From: Rhynchopus sp. YZ270_cl-10
Lineage: Eukaryota > Euglenozoa > Diplonemea > Diplonemida > Diplonemidae
NCBI GenBank assembly: GCA_964035575.1
Contig: OZ037887.1
Span: 248,001 to 312,000, forward strand
Direction: 5' to 3'
Length of the DNA: 64,000 nt
Part shown: piece after piece, positions 20,427 to 31,566 of the stretch
How positions within the stretch are numbered: the first letter of the stretch is position 1
Layout of the letters: each line of letters begins with the position of its first letter
Notes under the pieces: generated by a model
The model's database searches: none
The model's input: the letters and a program-made list of their open reading frames with translations, nothing else
Told to the model about the DNA's origin: nothing
Program-made: the position numbers and the translations under genes

Positions 20427-22979
20427 TAAAAACTTTAAAAAAAAGGAGCTATCGTACCACAGGGTATGGGACGAGAGAAAATAAAATTTGAATCGATAGA
20501 AAACAGACTCCCATAAGGATCTTAGGGAAGGGGAAAAAAATTTCCCAAAAAAAAAAAAAATCTGTAGTTGTTGAATGCAGGCACACCTCCGACTGACCCT
20601 CGTACGATGCCAGCCATCCGGATGAAAGCACAAAGTACCAACCAAAAAAAAAATTTAAAAAAAATGGTCGTTGAGCGACCAAAAGACCAGGAGGGGAAAA
20701 TGGGGGGAGAAGGAGACACACGAGGGCCCCCCACCTAAAGACCCATTTAGATTAGATTCAAAATACTTTCAATTCAGAACAGAAAGCAAGAAGCAAGGTT
20801 GTAAGGTGAACCTCCGCAAAGCTGCTTAGTCACCTTTTTAAAAAAACATGAAGGCTAGGCTCGGATGATAAAGGATTACGGAGGATGGCGATGATTATTA
20901 TTTTTATACATTTCTAAAGGGGTTGCTATTTTGCCCTGACCACAAGAAAATCGCATTTGTTTTGTTTCTTTTTTTTACAAAATAAAAACGTCGATTTTTG
21001 CGTCGGGAAACCCAAAGCAGATGAGGAGGGAAGGAGTGAGAGCAAGGGGGGGAATAGGATAGGGACGCTGGGGAGGGGGGGGCAGGAGAGGAGGGACAAT
21101 ATATTGACATCCAGGAAAAGGATTGCCCATAAAGGGCAAAACCCTGACTACAGTCAAAGTATTTTTAAAAAAAAGAGGGGGATAAATGGCTGTAGGCATT
21201 GCATATGAACGTACCACACCCTTTCCCTTCGTAATCTCTCTCTCTCTCCCCCTCCCTCCCTTTTGTAAGAAAAGCAGAAACCCCCAACAAAAAATTTGAT
21301 GCAAAAGCACAGAAGGGATTTGAAAAAAAAAAATCCTTTTTTAAGATATATGTACCTCATGGCACACGACATCAAAATAATAAAAGAGAACTTAAACCAT
21401 GATACACTTGATGACGCACAAGCAAGTATACTCCTATGCGTGGGGGGGCATGACACTCATGGAGACACCCTACGACCCAAGGGAGGAGGAGGAGGAGAGG
21501 GCTCGAGAGTAGGAAGATTGCACAAAAAAAATAGCAACACAAAAGCGGTAATTTGATAGAAAAAAATGTTTTTTTTTAGTTAAAATTCGAGAGAGAAAAA
21601 CAGTGGACAAAACAAAAATGAGCGGGTAAACTGTCCCCCCCTGCCCCGTCGCAGTGTAGAACCCCGCAAAGTAGCACAACAACAAAACTAAGCAAGAGGC
21701 AGATGTCAGTGGCGCGCCTACCGATAACTACCGGTGTAGTCAGCGTCACGCCTACCTCGATAGGTTAAAGTGAAAACGAAGAGGAATGGAAAAACTTTCC
21801 ACCCACTAAGACATACAAAGTAAATTTTGACTTGAAATACAAAAGCCTCTCGTGACAGTAAAAAAGAGAGGGGGCGAGGGCAAAAAATAAAAAAAGAAAA
21901 AAGAAATCCAAAAGCAAGGCTAGAGTGTCTTTTTCATTCGTTTACCCCTTGAACTTTAGTAAGACTTCGTTCGCCCCCTTGTGCCGTTTTACGTTTTACC
22001 GTATGGCAAATGATAAGCATTATGCACTATGACATCATCGTATGTTACGAGATGCCGTAAAATTATATAATTCTGGGGTGTAAAAATGTCCCATTGCAAG
22101 TTTCTGATTTTCCCCCAATTGTCCCAGTTTTGTTGCGTCCCAGAATTATTGGGGCGGTTTTCCTGGTGCTTCTGCATTTTTGGGGTGTGGTGCGGCTAGT
22201 TGCACGACGGGGGGTCACAACAGGCCCAGGTATCCTTGGAAACCTCGGGGTACCGATCGAACCGACACCAGTCGTGGAATAAGGAGGATAAAATACACGG
22301 CGCGAGAGGCAGCCAAAGCGCTGGAACCACAAAAAAAAATCACCAACAGTTGGCCTACTTTTTTACTGGGAATTTTTACGCCCCAGAAAAGATATTTTTT
22401 TTTTGCGATAGTATGCGCTAATTATGCGGTGTTATGCACTAGTATCTGCCGTCGCGACAGCAAAAGTCGTGGTCGACCAGGGTCCCCCACGTTTACAATT
22501 TTTACCGTTTTTTTTTTTTTTTTTTTTTTTTTTGTTTGCTTTTTTTTTTGATAAATTGTTGGAGTGTAGTTGCCTCGGTTTGTGTTGCCACAGTTGTGCA
22601 ATTTCCACTTTCAATTACGTTGTTGTTGAAGAAAAAAATAACGTATCACCCAGGAAAGATGGGTTCTGCCCTCGATGTCAAAAAAAAAGGGGGGGCTAGG
22701 GGGTGGCTCGCAGACGTACAGACGGCAGACCTCATTGTCGATGGAAATGAAGCAAATATTTGCCCATTTGTCGCAATGGGGGGGAAAAAATGGTTTCCTG
22801 TCCCTGTCTCGGCCACAGCTCGTCAATATTGCCTCTGTGATTACAAAAGAGGTTGAGCAAAAGACTAGCAAAAACAATAATAATACTTGATGATCACACA
22901 CCACTGTAAGGGGGGGAACACACTCATGACAAGACACGGAAGAAGGGGGAGAAACAAAAAAAAAAAAGGTCTTTTGAAA

Positions 22980-23015
22980 GATGAATGTGTCTCAATGTGC
23001 ACACATACACACACA
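22980..23015 (+). repeat. dispersed repeat, family 3 (representative copy)
   Basis: The consensus is GATGAATGTGYCTCAATGTG, then CACACATACACA. Copies: 19578-19610, 22980-23015, 23348-23375, 24928-24960 and 33045-33075. A GGACGCAGGCACACAAAAAAAA segment often follows within 60-80 nt (23421, 24784, 25505), and then family 1. The three short repeats therefore seem to be parts of one longer, decayed element. Confidence 0.6.
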
Positions 23016-23791
23016 CATCCTTCGAAAAAATATCTACAAGACTATTTCGAGGTTAGCATCTGATAGGCCCTAGTCCCGCTTCCTCAAAAGGGGGGATTGA
23101 AAATGTTTTTCGTTTTTTTTTTTTTTGTTTTTGAAAGTGCTTTGTGCTCTGTTTTTTTTGATTAGCGGTGTTACAGACATGAAGTCAGAGAGGAAAAGGG
23201 TCCGTTACTTTGTATGAGATTACGACTTATCCTCTTTCTCAGCCACTGTCAAAAAAAAAAAAGGGGGGGAAGGTAAAGCTGATAGACGCAAGCCCCTTTC
23301 TGCAAGTATGGCAAGGTACTGGCAAAAAAGAAAGAAAAATTGAAACAATGAATGTGCCCCTTGTGCACATATATCATTAAGAAATATTTGAAAGAAGGGG
23401 AAGAAAATGTAATAATCCTCAACGGACGCAAACACACAAAAAAAAAGGGCTAGGTGTTTGTTCCCCTTCCCACCTCCCCAAAAGAAAAAAGAAAAAAGGG
23501 GAGAGAAAAAATAAATAGCAACTTGCTTTTGTAACTGAACAGTATCGCATCGATTCTGTACAGTGCAGTATACCTTTTAAAAAAAAGCCCTATTTCTTTT
23601 CTTCCTCTCATTTTGAGCAATGACGGTTACTGGGAGAGAGAAGGAAAAAAAAGATATAAAATAGGCCCCCAGAAAAAGGACCCCACGGGGAAAGTGCGAA
23701 GCACGGGTAACAAAAATCGTAATTCATTTTTTTTTATTCGAAAACAACGCAAAAGAAAAGAGGAAAACCCCCTTCCTCCCCTTTAGACATA

Positions 23792-23964
23792 CCCCGAAGG
23801 CGGTATTCGCCCTATATATTCGGATACCAATAGATCCGAATATAGGGTGAATATTGTGGTGTATTTCGTGTGTTCTGTATTCGGGTGTATTCAGATCATA
23901 TTCGCCCAATATTCGGATCCGCATACAATCCGACTATAGGGTGCATACAAATTGTCCTTCGGGG
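23792..23964. mobile_element. 173-bp MITE-like element
   Basis: The ends are CCCCGAAGG and CCTTCGGGG. Inside is a hairpin CCCTATATATTCGGAT / ATCCGAATATAGGG (about 23810-23848) and a further ATATTCGGATCC-CGACTATAGGG pair on the right. It is flanked on the left by TA. No coding region is seen. Confidence 0.6.
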
Positions 23965-25007
23965 GGGATAAGCCTAGGGGAGTGTTAGACCACCTTGCGT
24001 TGCTTTGTCACTACTATTTTGCAATCGACAAACCATCATTGTCATGATTTACAGAACAAAAGAAAATTGCGGGGGGTACACCTTTTTACTTGCACTTACC
24101 GTCTTTGTTTTTTTATTTAAAATGATAGGACTCTGTTGAAAACGTACAACAAAAAAAAAAAAAACTTTGGCCAAATGATCCTGAGCCCCTCTTGGTTCCT
24201 CATCTAGAAGTCGCCTTTAAAAAAGGGAATAAGAGAGAAAGGAGCGCAAAGTGGAAGGTGGAAGGTGTCCAAGAAGAAGAAACCCTCATAGCCATGAAGG
24301 TGGAAGGTGTGAAACCTTCAATTGTCATGGCCTCCTCACTTCCAACCTCCCAACCCCTTCACTACCCCCCCCTCTATGAGTTAGGGACAGTGTTGCCCAC
24401 CGTATATAATATGAAAATGATGGGGGGGGAAGAAAACGTTATTCTATTACTGTAAGGTAGATTTGATAACGGGTAGACATCTCAAGGTGGAGGCAGGTAT
24501 GTGACAAATAAAGAGAGAAAAAAAGAAGAGAAAAAAAAATGATCGGTGAGTAAAAAGGACTGCAAAGGGGGAAAAAAATTGTGTGCAGTCTACCCCGCTG
24601 AAGCATTCTCATAGGAACGCAGGGGGAAAATGATTGGGTTATTTTTTTTGTTTGTTTTCTTGAAAGAAAAATGGAAAGATGAAAAAAAAAGACGGCATCT
24701 CCTCTGTTATTTTTTTTGGAGGAAAAAAAATTTTTTAAAAAAGAGAAAAAAGGATAGATTCGCATGTGCAAAACGCTTCTATGGACGCAGGCACACAAAA
24801 AAAAAGAAAAGTTTGTATGAGATGAACCTAAGCCTCTCATACTTAGTTCAACCTTGAAAAAAATCATCACTGTACTTTTATTTTCGAAAAGAAAGTACAT
24901 ATGGGGGTGCAAAAAAAAATTTCGTAAGATGAGTGTGCTTCACTGCGCACACACGAATAGCATAGATACCACACACTTAGTAAACATTCCGCAAAAGGTA
25001 AGATATT

Positions 25008-25438
25008 CATGGATGTCCAAAGTACTTGAAGTACTTTTTTCGGATTTTTTATGGTACTTGAAGTACTTGACCCCCCTTTTTTTTCCTCTCAAAATGACAG
25101 TCAAGTACTTGAAGATTGATCAAGTACTTGACATAAATCAAGTACTTGATACCCTATTTTTTTTTCTCGTACTTTTTTACTTTTTTACCCTCTGGCAGCG
25201 TCTGTCAAGTACTTGTTTTCCCAAAAAAAAACGTCAAGTACTTGATCAAGTACCCACTTTTTTTTTGTACTTGATCAAGTACTTGATGTTTTTTTTGTGA
25301 AAAAAGTACTTGACAGAGGGAGAACAAGTAAAAAAGTACTAGAAAAAAAAATAGGGTGTCAAGTACTTGAAGTATCAAGTATTGGGTTTTTTTGGGGATC
25401 AAGTACTTGATATACTTCAAGTACTTTGGACATCCATG
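25008..25438. mobile_element. 431-bp inverted-repeat element made of CAAGTACTTG words
   Basis: The terminal inverted repeats start CATGGATGTCCAAAGTACTT. The element is bounded by the 6-bp direct duplication GATATT (25002-25007 and 25439-25444). The interior has more than a dozen copies of the 10-bp palindrome CAAGTACTTG, many fused as CAAGTACTTGATCAAGTACT. Open frames across it are products of this repetition, not genes. Confidence 0.8.
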
Positions 25439-25444
25439 GATATT

Positions 25445-27022
25445 AGCAGTGCTTGGTATAAAAAAAAGAGAAGTTGAAAGTGCAAACGCCTCACCGTGCA
25501 TCGGTGGACGCAGACACTAAATAAAAGAGAAAAGCTTATGAGATGAACCTAAGCCTCTCATGTTTAGTTACCTTTAAAAAAAAAAACTGATAATTATCAA
25601 AACACAGATATTTCCAATCTTCTGTACCGCCAACGAAGAAGTTGTGAGGATAAAAGAGAAGAGAGGGGAAGAAAAAAAACGGAAAAGGATTGTTTCATGG
25701 AAAAGGAAAAATAAAGCTTGGTAAGATAATCACGATGCACAGTCACCTAAAAAGAGAGATCTTGAGAAGTGTGTATCACGTGCACAATTCACTCAAAAAA
25801 AGGGGGGATGAATATGCTTTGAGATCAACGTATTTTTGTCTTTTGTTTTGCGAAAACTATTTTACCATTCCTTTTAATGGAATAGAACATTGTACGGTCC
25901 TGGAAGCTCCAAGAAAAAATGGAGTCGGTGGGGCTAAAGAGGAAGTTGCCTTTCCTAAACGTACACACATAATTGGCACAAAAAAAAAGGGGGAAGGTAT
26001 CATCATTGAAAATAACATTGCTTGCCAATGGTACACTCCAATACTATTGTCCCTTTTTTTTGTTTGTTTTGATGATCTGTTGATTTAGTGCAGCCGCCAT
26101 TCAGACCGTCTTCACTTTTTTATCGTTTTTATTTTGGGGGAGGGATGGATGGAGAAATGGCTGGGTGTGGATGGGGGGGAGTGTGTGGTGACGAAAGCCT
26201 GAGCATCGCCGTTGTTGGGTAATTGGTATCTAATACCCTTTGGAAGACTTTGGGCATTTTGCTTTAGTCCCTTTTCTATCTATGTGACATTGACTTGCTT
26301 TTTTTTTCCTTTTTTTTTTTTTTTGAGCATTTTTTATTAGTTCTAAACCCCCCCTCATGACCCCCTGGGTTTAGAAATTGCCTATTTTAAGACGGCATCG
26401 AAAAATTAGAATAATTTTAAACAGAGAGTTGAAAGTGTAAACCCCTCATCGTTCAGCGGCGGACGCGAGAGGCACTGGTGAAAATTTTTGAAGAAAAAAA
26501 AAAAAAAAGAAAAAAGATCAAAAAAAAAGAAAGAGAAGAAGACACAACACACATGTAAAAATACGAGATATACTGAGAACACATTATGAACTATCTTATT
26601 TTTTTCTTCTCTCTTTTTTTTCATTCCATAGTTTTGTTTATTTTTTTGTTTTTTTCATTTTATTTTACGTTTTGTTTTGTTTTTTTTTGAAAAACTTAGT
26701 CGTATTAGTGTAGACACCCCCGAAGATGAGCTCCACTAAACTAGAAGTCTATTTTGTTTTCTCGGAAATAACATCACCAAAAAACGAAAAATCCAATATT
26801 TATATAAAGAACAGATCTCTTCAAATGTCATTTCTTCTAGCTGCGTCAACTATTTCACCTGATAGTGCCTCCTCCACTCAAATCATGCACCCGGATTTCC
26901 ATTGAAAAAAGACATAATTGACGCAAACGTTTTAAGTTTTATTTCGAATATTTCATTCATTTGAACGTTAAAAATGGCCCCCTTTTCAACCCTCTTTCTC
27001 TTCTCTTTCTCTTATAATAAAA
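25445..27022. other. gene-poor spacer
   Basis: It contains family 1 (25541) and family 2 (26686) repeats. A segment TGYAGCYGCCATTCAGAC (26080-26116) is shared with 19990-20022. A/T homopolymers lie at 26300-26330 and 26490-26530. No gene is seen. Confidence 0.5.
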
Positions 27023-28032
27023 CTAGAGCATAGATCTGACGTTATTTGCCTGTTTGTGCCATCTTTGGCGCTGGTAGACCATCATAATTTGCAGGCCTAC
27101 GTCATCTGCATCTTTTCCTTCTATAGGGTGTACAGGGCAGCTGTACATCTCCAGAACCTGTTGCAGAGAGCTGTGGTAGGTGTCCAGCCGCTTTACGATG
27201 GCGTCGCGAGTGTCGTCGGGGCGTTGCACAACGGTGAGCCCCTGGGGCGGCGGGTAGCTGTGCACGTGGTACACCTTGTTCGTAGCAGGGTCAATGCGAC
27301 GCCCCTCCACACGGCGGATGATCTCCTCGTCGCCCACCTCCAGCTTGATGACGCAGTCCGGCAGGATGCCCTCCTCACGCATGATGCGTGCCTGTGCTGC
27401 GGTTCTCGGGAAGCCATCGAGGATCCATCCCTTCTCAGCTACGTCCTCTTGGCTAAGGCGTTCTCTGTAGGGTGTGGGATGTTGGAGGAATAATGTTGTC
27501 TGATTTTAGGCACAGCATGCAGATTTTTTTTTTCTTCGCGAAGTGTGGGAATAATAATAAAAATAGAAGAGAGAAAAAGTGGTTGCCGTTGAAAAATATA
27601 AATAAAGTTAAGATGAGGCCCTCAGCCTTACAAATGTTGAGTAAAAAATAGCCGTTTTGTATTTTACTTTATTTTGGTATTGAACGCATACTTCACGAGC
27701 CGGACGACTAACTCATCAGGGACGAGGTGGCCATCCTTCATATACGTGCTTGCCTCTTTGCCAAGATCGGTGCCACGCTTGATTTCATCACGAAGGATGT
27801 CACCGGTGCTAATGTGCACTGCACCAAGATTGCGGACAAGACGTTCGCACTGTGTTCCCTTCCCTGAGGCTGGGGGGCCCTTGATGACAAGACGAGGTTT
27901 CGACACCTTGCTGATGAACTCAGCAATAAAGTCAACAGGGTTCTCTGGCTGCTCCTCCTCAATGCACTGCTTCAAGATGCGGAAGAAGTCGTGCAGCTGG
28001 TTCTTTTCCATGTACTCGGTTTCTCCTGACAT
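27023..28032 (-). CDS. adenylate kinase with N-terminal DPY-30/RIIa-like docking segment, 260 aa, two exons
   Basis: It catalyses ATP + AMP <=> 2 ADP. Exon 1 is 28032-27692 and exon 2 is 27464-27023. The codon for Lys114 is split, giving LVK|ERLSQEDV. The P-loop is GPPASGKGT (52-60), followed by STGDILRDE (75-83) and DGFPRT (130-135). The LID is of the long type (about 169-200, RRIDPATNKVYHV...PPP, QRPDD). Catalytic arginines sit in the expected places. Residues 6-41 (YMEKNQLHDFFRIL..., with QPENPVDFI at 28-36) match the dimerisation/docking helix seen in DPY-30 and PKA-RIIa proteins and in flagellar nucleotide kinases. I therefore infer ciliary/axonemal targeting. I chose the ATG at 28032 because a longer in-frame start (28164) adds only pyrimidine-derived sequence. 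The start is preceded by TCTTTCTTCTTTTCCCAAAATA. Confidence in the kinase is very high; in the docking segment it is good. Confidence 0.95.
27465..27691 (-). other. spliceosomal intron in adenylate kinase, 227 nt
   Basis: The donor is GTGAA|GTATGC at 27691 and the acceptor is ACACCCTACAG|AGAACG at 27465. Splicing restores the conserved order LVKERLSQ...DGFPRT. Without it the frame stops six codons later. This is the firmest intron in the window. Confidence 0.93.
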
Positions 28033-28806
28033 TATTTTGGGAAAAGAAGAAAGAGCGAACGGTATTGACCTTGAAGAAAAGGGTGAAAGGAAATGGGAGA
28101 GGGGCTGGAAGACGTGAAGGGGAAACACCTCAACCTTGTTTGTCGTGTATTGCGGTTGCAACAAAGGAAGGAAAGAGTTCAGTAGTGTAGAAGTTATAGA
28201 AAATTAGTACTCCAAATTGTCGTTAATGTTTTTGCTTATTATAATTATCAAGGGTCACTTGTGTGTTCCCTTAAAAATCGCGAAATATTCTGTATATCAA
28301 AAGTTGTCAACTCAAAATCAAAACTGCGTTGCAAAGCATTTTCTTGGGGTCATTATATTTGGTCAACGTTTTGCAGTAAGAAAGAAGAAAAAAAAACTAA
28401 AACACTCCTTTTGGTTAGTAAAGAGAGATAATAAAGTGAGCGTCAATAGCGCAAAACACCTGTGGGACACACTGCTGCCTTCATGAGTTAAATTCGAATA
28501 CTTCCAATTCAGGAGAACAGAAAGCATTTTTTTTGAGCGGGCACAACACACACACCGCCCCCTTTTTTTTGAAATAAAAGAAGTTTACAAGATGACCATA
28601 AACCTCTCTCTCTCTGCTTAATCACCAAAATAAAACAAAAAGAAAAAAAAGAGAAAAAAAAAAAAGAAAAAACGCTCGAGAACCGTGGTAAGATGAAAGT
28701 CCTCTTTGTTAACTCTCCTCCCCTCTCCCCTCTCCTCTTTCCGTCCCCACACCTTTTTTTTCCACGAATTCATCACATTTTTTTTTTTTTCAATTCTCAG
28801 TTCTCT
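28033..28806. other. intergenic region upstream of adenylate kinase
   Basis: Pyrimidine-rich on the minus strand next to the start codon. It contains one family 1 repeat (28590-28626) and A/T homopolymers. I see no gene. Confidence 0.5.
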
Positions 28807-31566
28807 CTACGCAACAACCTCTGATGTGAGTATTAACGCAAGCTTCGCGATGTGGTCACAAATAGGTCCCATATGGGGGGTGTATGGAGAGGGTGAACCT
28901 GCAAGACCAGCGTCGAAGGAGGACACGATTGTGTCGTAGAAGGCGGCGCGGAGAGTGGTGGCTGGGTAGTTGTCTGGGAGCTTTGCTGTGTTTGCCACTC
29001 CGGTGCTTGCGAATGAGGAGCCGGAGAGGGCTTGGCGCATGCCGTTGGTGCGTTCGAAGGCGATGACGTCGTCGATGCCGTTGAAGCCGTTCAACCCTCC
29101 ACCTGCAGAGGCGACGTACGTCTTCTCATCAAACGCCATGTCAAAGTCAAGTGCCGCCAACATCCTCCCCTCCACCCCACCCCCCGCCACCTTCACTACC
29201 ATATTATTCGCATGCGCATTACAATGCGTCCCCAAACTATCCGTAAAAGTCCCCCACGACACCTTGTGTTCTCCCATCGCCCGCATGGTGTCCCCGCACT
29301 CCCAGCCGACCCTCTGCGCAACGTGGAGCAATGCAGACGGCACCCCTCCGACCCGTTTCCTTTGATCCATCTCTTTGTGCAGCACCTCTACAATCTCATT
29401 CCAGAGGCGAGAAAACCCTTTAGGAACTCCGTCACACCAGCGTTCAGGGGGGCTTTCATAAAACCCATCAGACAAGATTGAAGGAACATTTGAAACCGGC
29501 ATTTGGCATGCCGTAACCATATCGGTTTCCATAATGTCATCAGAAGGATCCGCACCACGCCCTTTCTGCACTGCAGGAGCAAGATGCAAATCAATCTGCG
29601 ATGCAGGAACCATCAGCGGGAAGAGACGAAGAAGACCTTCCAGGAGGTGATCTCCAGCACGCTTATCTCCCATGGTTTTGAACACACCACAGCATTTTTG
29701 TGAATCACGCATTCTCTGAACATCATCCATCTGTCCGTACACCCATAACCCACAAGGCTCATTTGCAACTTCTACTCCACATTTTGCAACCACATCGCAC
29801 ATCCGCATCTCAGTTAACGCTGTGTTCGCAAACCCACAACCCCTCGGGGTAACCATCCCAGGACACCCCTCAACATCTTGCGTGGTGAAACATCCATCTT
29901 CCCCATTCCCACACCCCTTCAATCGAAACGCTGTAGGTAAACCCTCAGTAGCACCATCCCAAACTATCGCGGATCGAATCCCAGATGCGGTACTGTGAAG
30001 ACCACGAAGAGGTGTCTCCACCTCTGCCCCCTCTGCGCATTTTATAACCGGAGTCCCCAGGGGGGTCGGTGCGAACCCTACTCTCCGTCCTTCAGAAATG
30101 AGCCCCACCGGTTTGCAGGGAAGGGTAGGGAAGATGAGGGTCGGGTCTGCCGCCTCAGGAGTCTTATCATTCAGTACCTCCATCCCATCTATTGCGATCG
30201 CATTGCCTTCACCGCTTCCCCCTAGGGCAATGGAGGTAACTTCTTCGGGGTAAGGTTTGAAGTAAGCAGGTTGGGTACCATAGTATAATGCCGTGGTTTC
30301 GCGGTGGATTTCGTGTAGCAAAGATGGAGAGTTTTTTAGAAGCAGTTCACGGCTTGCTGAGGTGGCCGTACAGGAATGTTGTAAAGGGGGTAGCAACATG
30401 GAGACAAATTCTGAGGACGGCATTGAATCAATCCACCCTGCTTCCTCTGCAGACCCTTGAAGCTGTCGTGCTGCGGTTTCGCCTTGTGTACATCCATTCT
30501 TGATGTCAGCATTAACATACGTTGGGGGATTGCGGCTTTTTACCCCTCCCGAAATATCATCATCAAGAAGCCCTGTAACCGAGTCAGTCCATTGGCCTAC
30601 CATCGCGACCGCACACCCCATGCAGGGGACTACCCAGGAACCAATAAATCGGGTGGCAACGTTTTTTGTGCGGGGGAGAAAGCGGAGGTCGTTGAGGGCT
30701 CCGACCTGGGTTGCTTCGATGCGATGGAGACACGCCTCGCGATACCGTTCTGCAGCGGTAGATAGCGTAGTTCCACCCTCGCTGAATGAAGCGAAAATGG
30801 CCTCAAATTCGTTCCCACCTACCCCCCACTCCGCTACCATTGCCTCTCGAAGCTCTGGAGATGAAAAAATTTTGTCCTTCTCCGGAGTTTCAGGCATTTT
30901 AAATAATCCTGACACGCCAGACAAATCCCACGCTCCGGGGGTATCATGAGAGCCAGAGTAGTACTCAGAAGTATAGTTCCATCCGTACGATTGTCCGACA
31001 CTCAGCGGAATTCCGATTTCTTTGCAAAGCGACGCAATGCAGTGATCAAAAGAAGCACCTATGTCAATTCCATTGAAGATAATATCACTCTTCCTTGCAA
31101 GGGTAACAACTTCGGGCCAGCCTGAGATGACATCTAGGTGGTGCGGGGCGATGCAGGTACCGTTGTTATGTCCTTTTAGAGCATTGCAGGCTGCGTCGAC
31201 CTTACGGCGACCGACGTCGTCTTTTGAAGCAAGGGTTTGTCTGTTAAGATTTGAGGCGTCGATAGTATCGTTATCGACAATGTCAATGTGGGCTACTCCA
31301 AGGCGTGTCAAAAGCTGTGCAACATTCTGTCCTATGCCCCCAGCGCCTAATACCAGACACCGCATTCTCTGGATAACACCTTGGTCGAAGTCAGGTAGGG
31401 CACGTTGTCTGTCATACACGTCACCCTTAACCTCTGCCGGAGGCGCGCGTTTGCGCGTTTCCAACGACGCTTCTGGAGCCCACCCAGCCTCCCCCTCCTT
31501 CAAGTACTCATCACGACGCACATACCCTTCTCTTTCAAGCTTGCTTACATCAGATCGAACCTCCAT
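28807..31566 (-). CDS. E1-like (ThiF/UBA5-type) adenylation-domain protein with kinase-like C-terminal region, 919 aa
   Basis: The N-terminal third is an E1-like adenylation domain: GAGGIGQ (74-80), IVDNDTID (96-103), SNLNRQ (105-110) and DVGRRKVDAA (117-126). Such domains adenylate the C-terminus of a ubiquitin-like protein. VVPCMGCAVAMVG (Cys315, Cys318) aligns by position with the UBA5 crossover-loop region that holds the catalytic Cys, so one of them is a candidate thioester Cys. Residues ~340-770 are unassigned and Cys-rich. The C-terminal part has LGTHCNAHANN (778-788) and LDFDMAF (806-812), like the HGDxHxxN and DFD motifs of aminoglycoside/choline-kinase folds, but Asn replaces the catalytic Asp. 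It starts at 31566 (MEVRSDVSKLE), 15 nt after a pyrimidine tract ending TTAG. It is a single exon of unusual length for a UBA5-type enzyme (about 400 aa). The substrate is unknown. Confidence 0.85.
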   Translation of the reverse strand: MEVRSDVSKLEREGYVRRDEYLKEGEAGWAPEASLETRKRAPPAEVKGDVYDRQRALPDFDQGVIQRMRCLVLGAGGIGQNVAQLLTRLGVAHIDIVDNDTIDASNLNRQTLASKDDVGRRKVDAACNALKGHNNGTCIAPHHLDVISGWPEVVTLARKSDIIFNGIDIGASFDHCIASLCKEIGIPLSVGQSYGWNYTSEYYSGSHDTPGAWDLSGVSGLFKMPETPEKDKIFSSPELREAMVAEWGVGGNEFEAIFASFSEGGTTLSTAAERYREACLHRIEATQVGALNDLRFLPRTKNVATRFIGSWVVPCMGCAVAMVGQWTDSVTGLLDDDISGGVKSRNPPTYVNADIKNGCTQGETAARQLQGSAEEAGWIDSMPSSEFVSMLLPPLQHSCTATSASRELLLKNSPSLLHEIHRETTALYYGTQPAYFKPYPEEVTSIALGGSGEGNAIAIDGMEVLNDKTPEAADPTLIFPTLPCKPVGLISEGRRVGFAPTPLGTPVIKCAEGAEVETPLRGLHSTASGIRSAIVWDGATEGLPTAFRLKGCGNGEDGCFTTQDVEGCPGMVTPRGCGFANTALTEMRMCDVVAKCGVEVANEPCGLWVYGQMDDVQRMRDSQKCCGVFKTMGDKRAGDHLLEGLLRLFPLMVPASQIDLHLAPAVQKGRGADPSDDIMETDMVTACQMPVSNVPSILSDGFYESPPERWCDGVPKGFSRLWNEIVEVLHKEMDQRKRVGGVPSALLHVAQRVGWECGDTMRAMGEHKVSWGTFTDSLGTHCNAHANNMVVKVAGGGVEGRMLAALDFDMAFDEKTYVASAGGGLNGFNGIDDVIAFERTNGMRQALSGSSFASTGVANTAKLPDNYPATTLRAAFYDTIVSSFDAGLAGSPSPYTPHMGPICDHIAKLALILTSEVVA

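Larger units (their letters stand above)
19441..23791. other. long gene-poor AT-rich spacer
   Basis: No gene is supported over 4.3 kb. Homopolymer T, A, C and G runs are frequent. It contains copies of the dispersed short repeats described separately, a TTTTT(T)23 run at about 22509-22533, and a (CT)n stretch at 21236-21250. A ~60-bp segment, GATAAATTGTTGGAGTGTAG onward, occurs at 19805-19872 and 22549-22615. 22000-22450 has several TTATGCACTA words. Confidence 0.5.

Noticed and set aside
24854-25300. 148-codon plus-strand frame rich in LKYLKIDQVLD
   Set aside because: It lies mostly within the CAAGTACTTG element and reflects its repeats.
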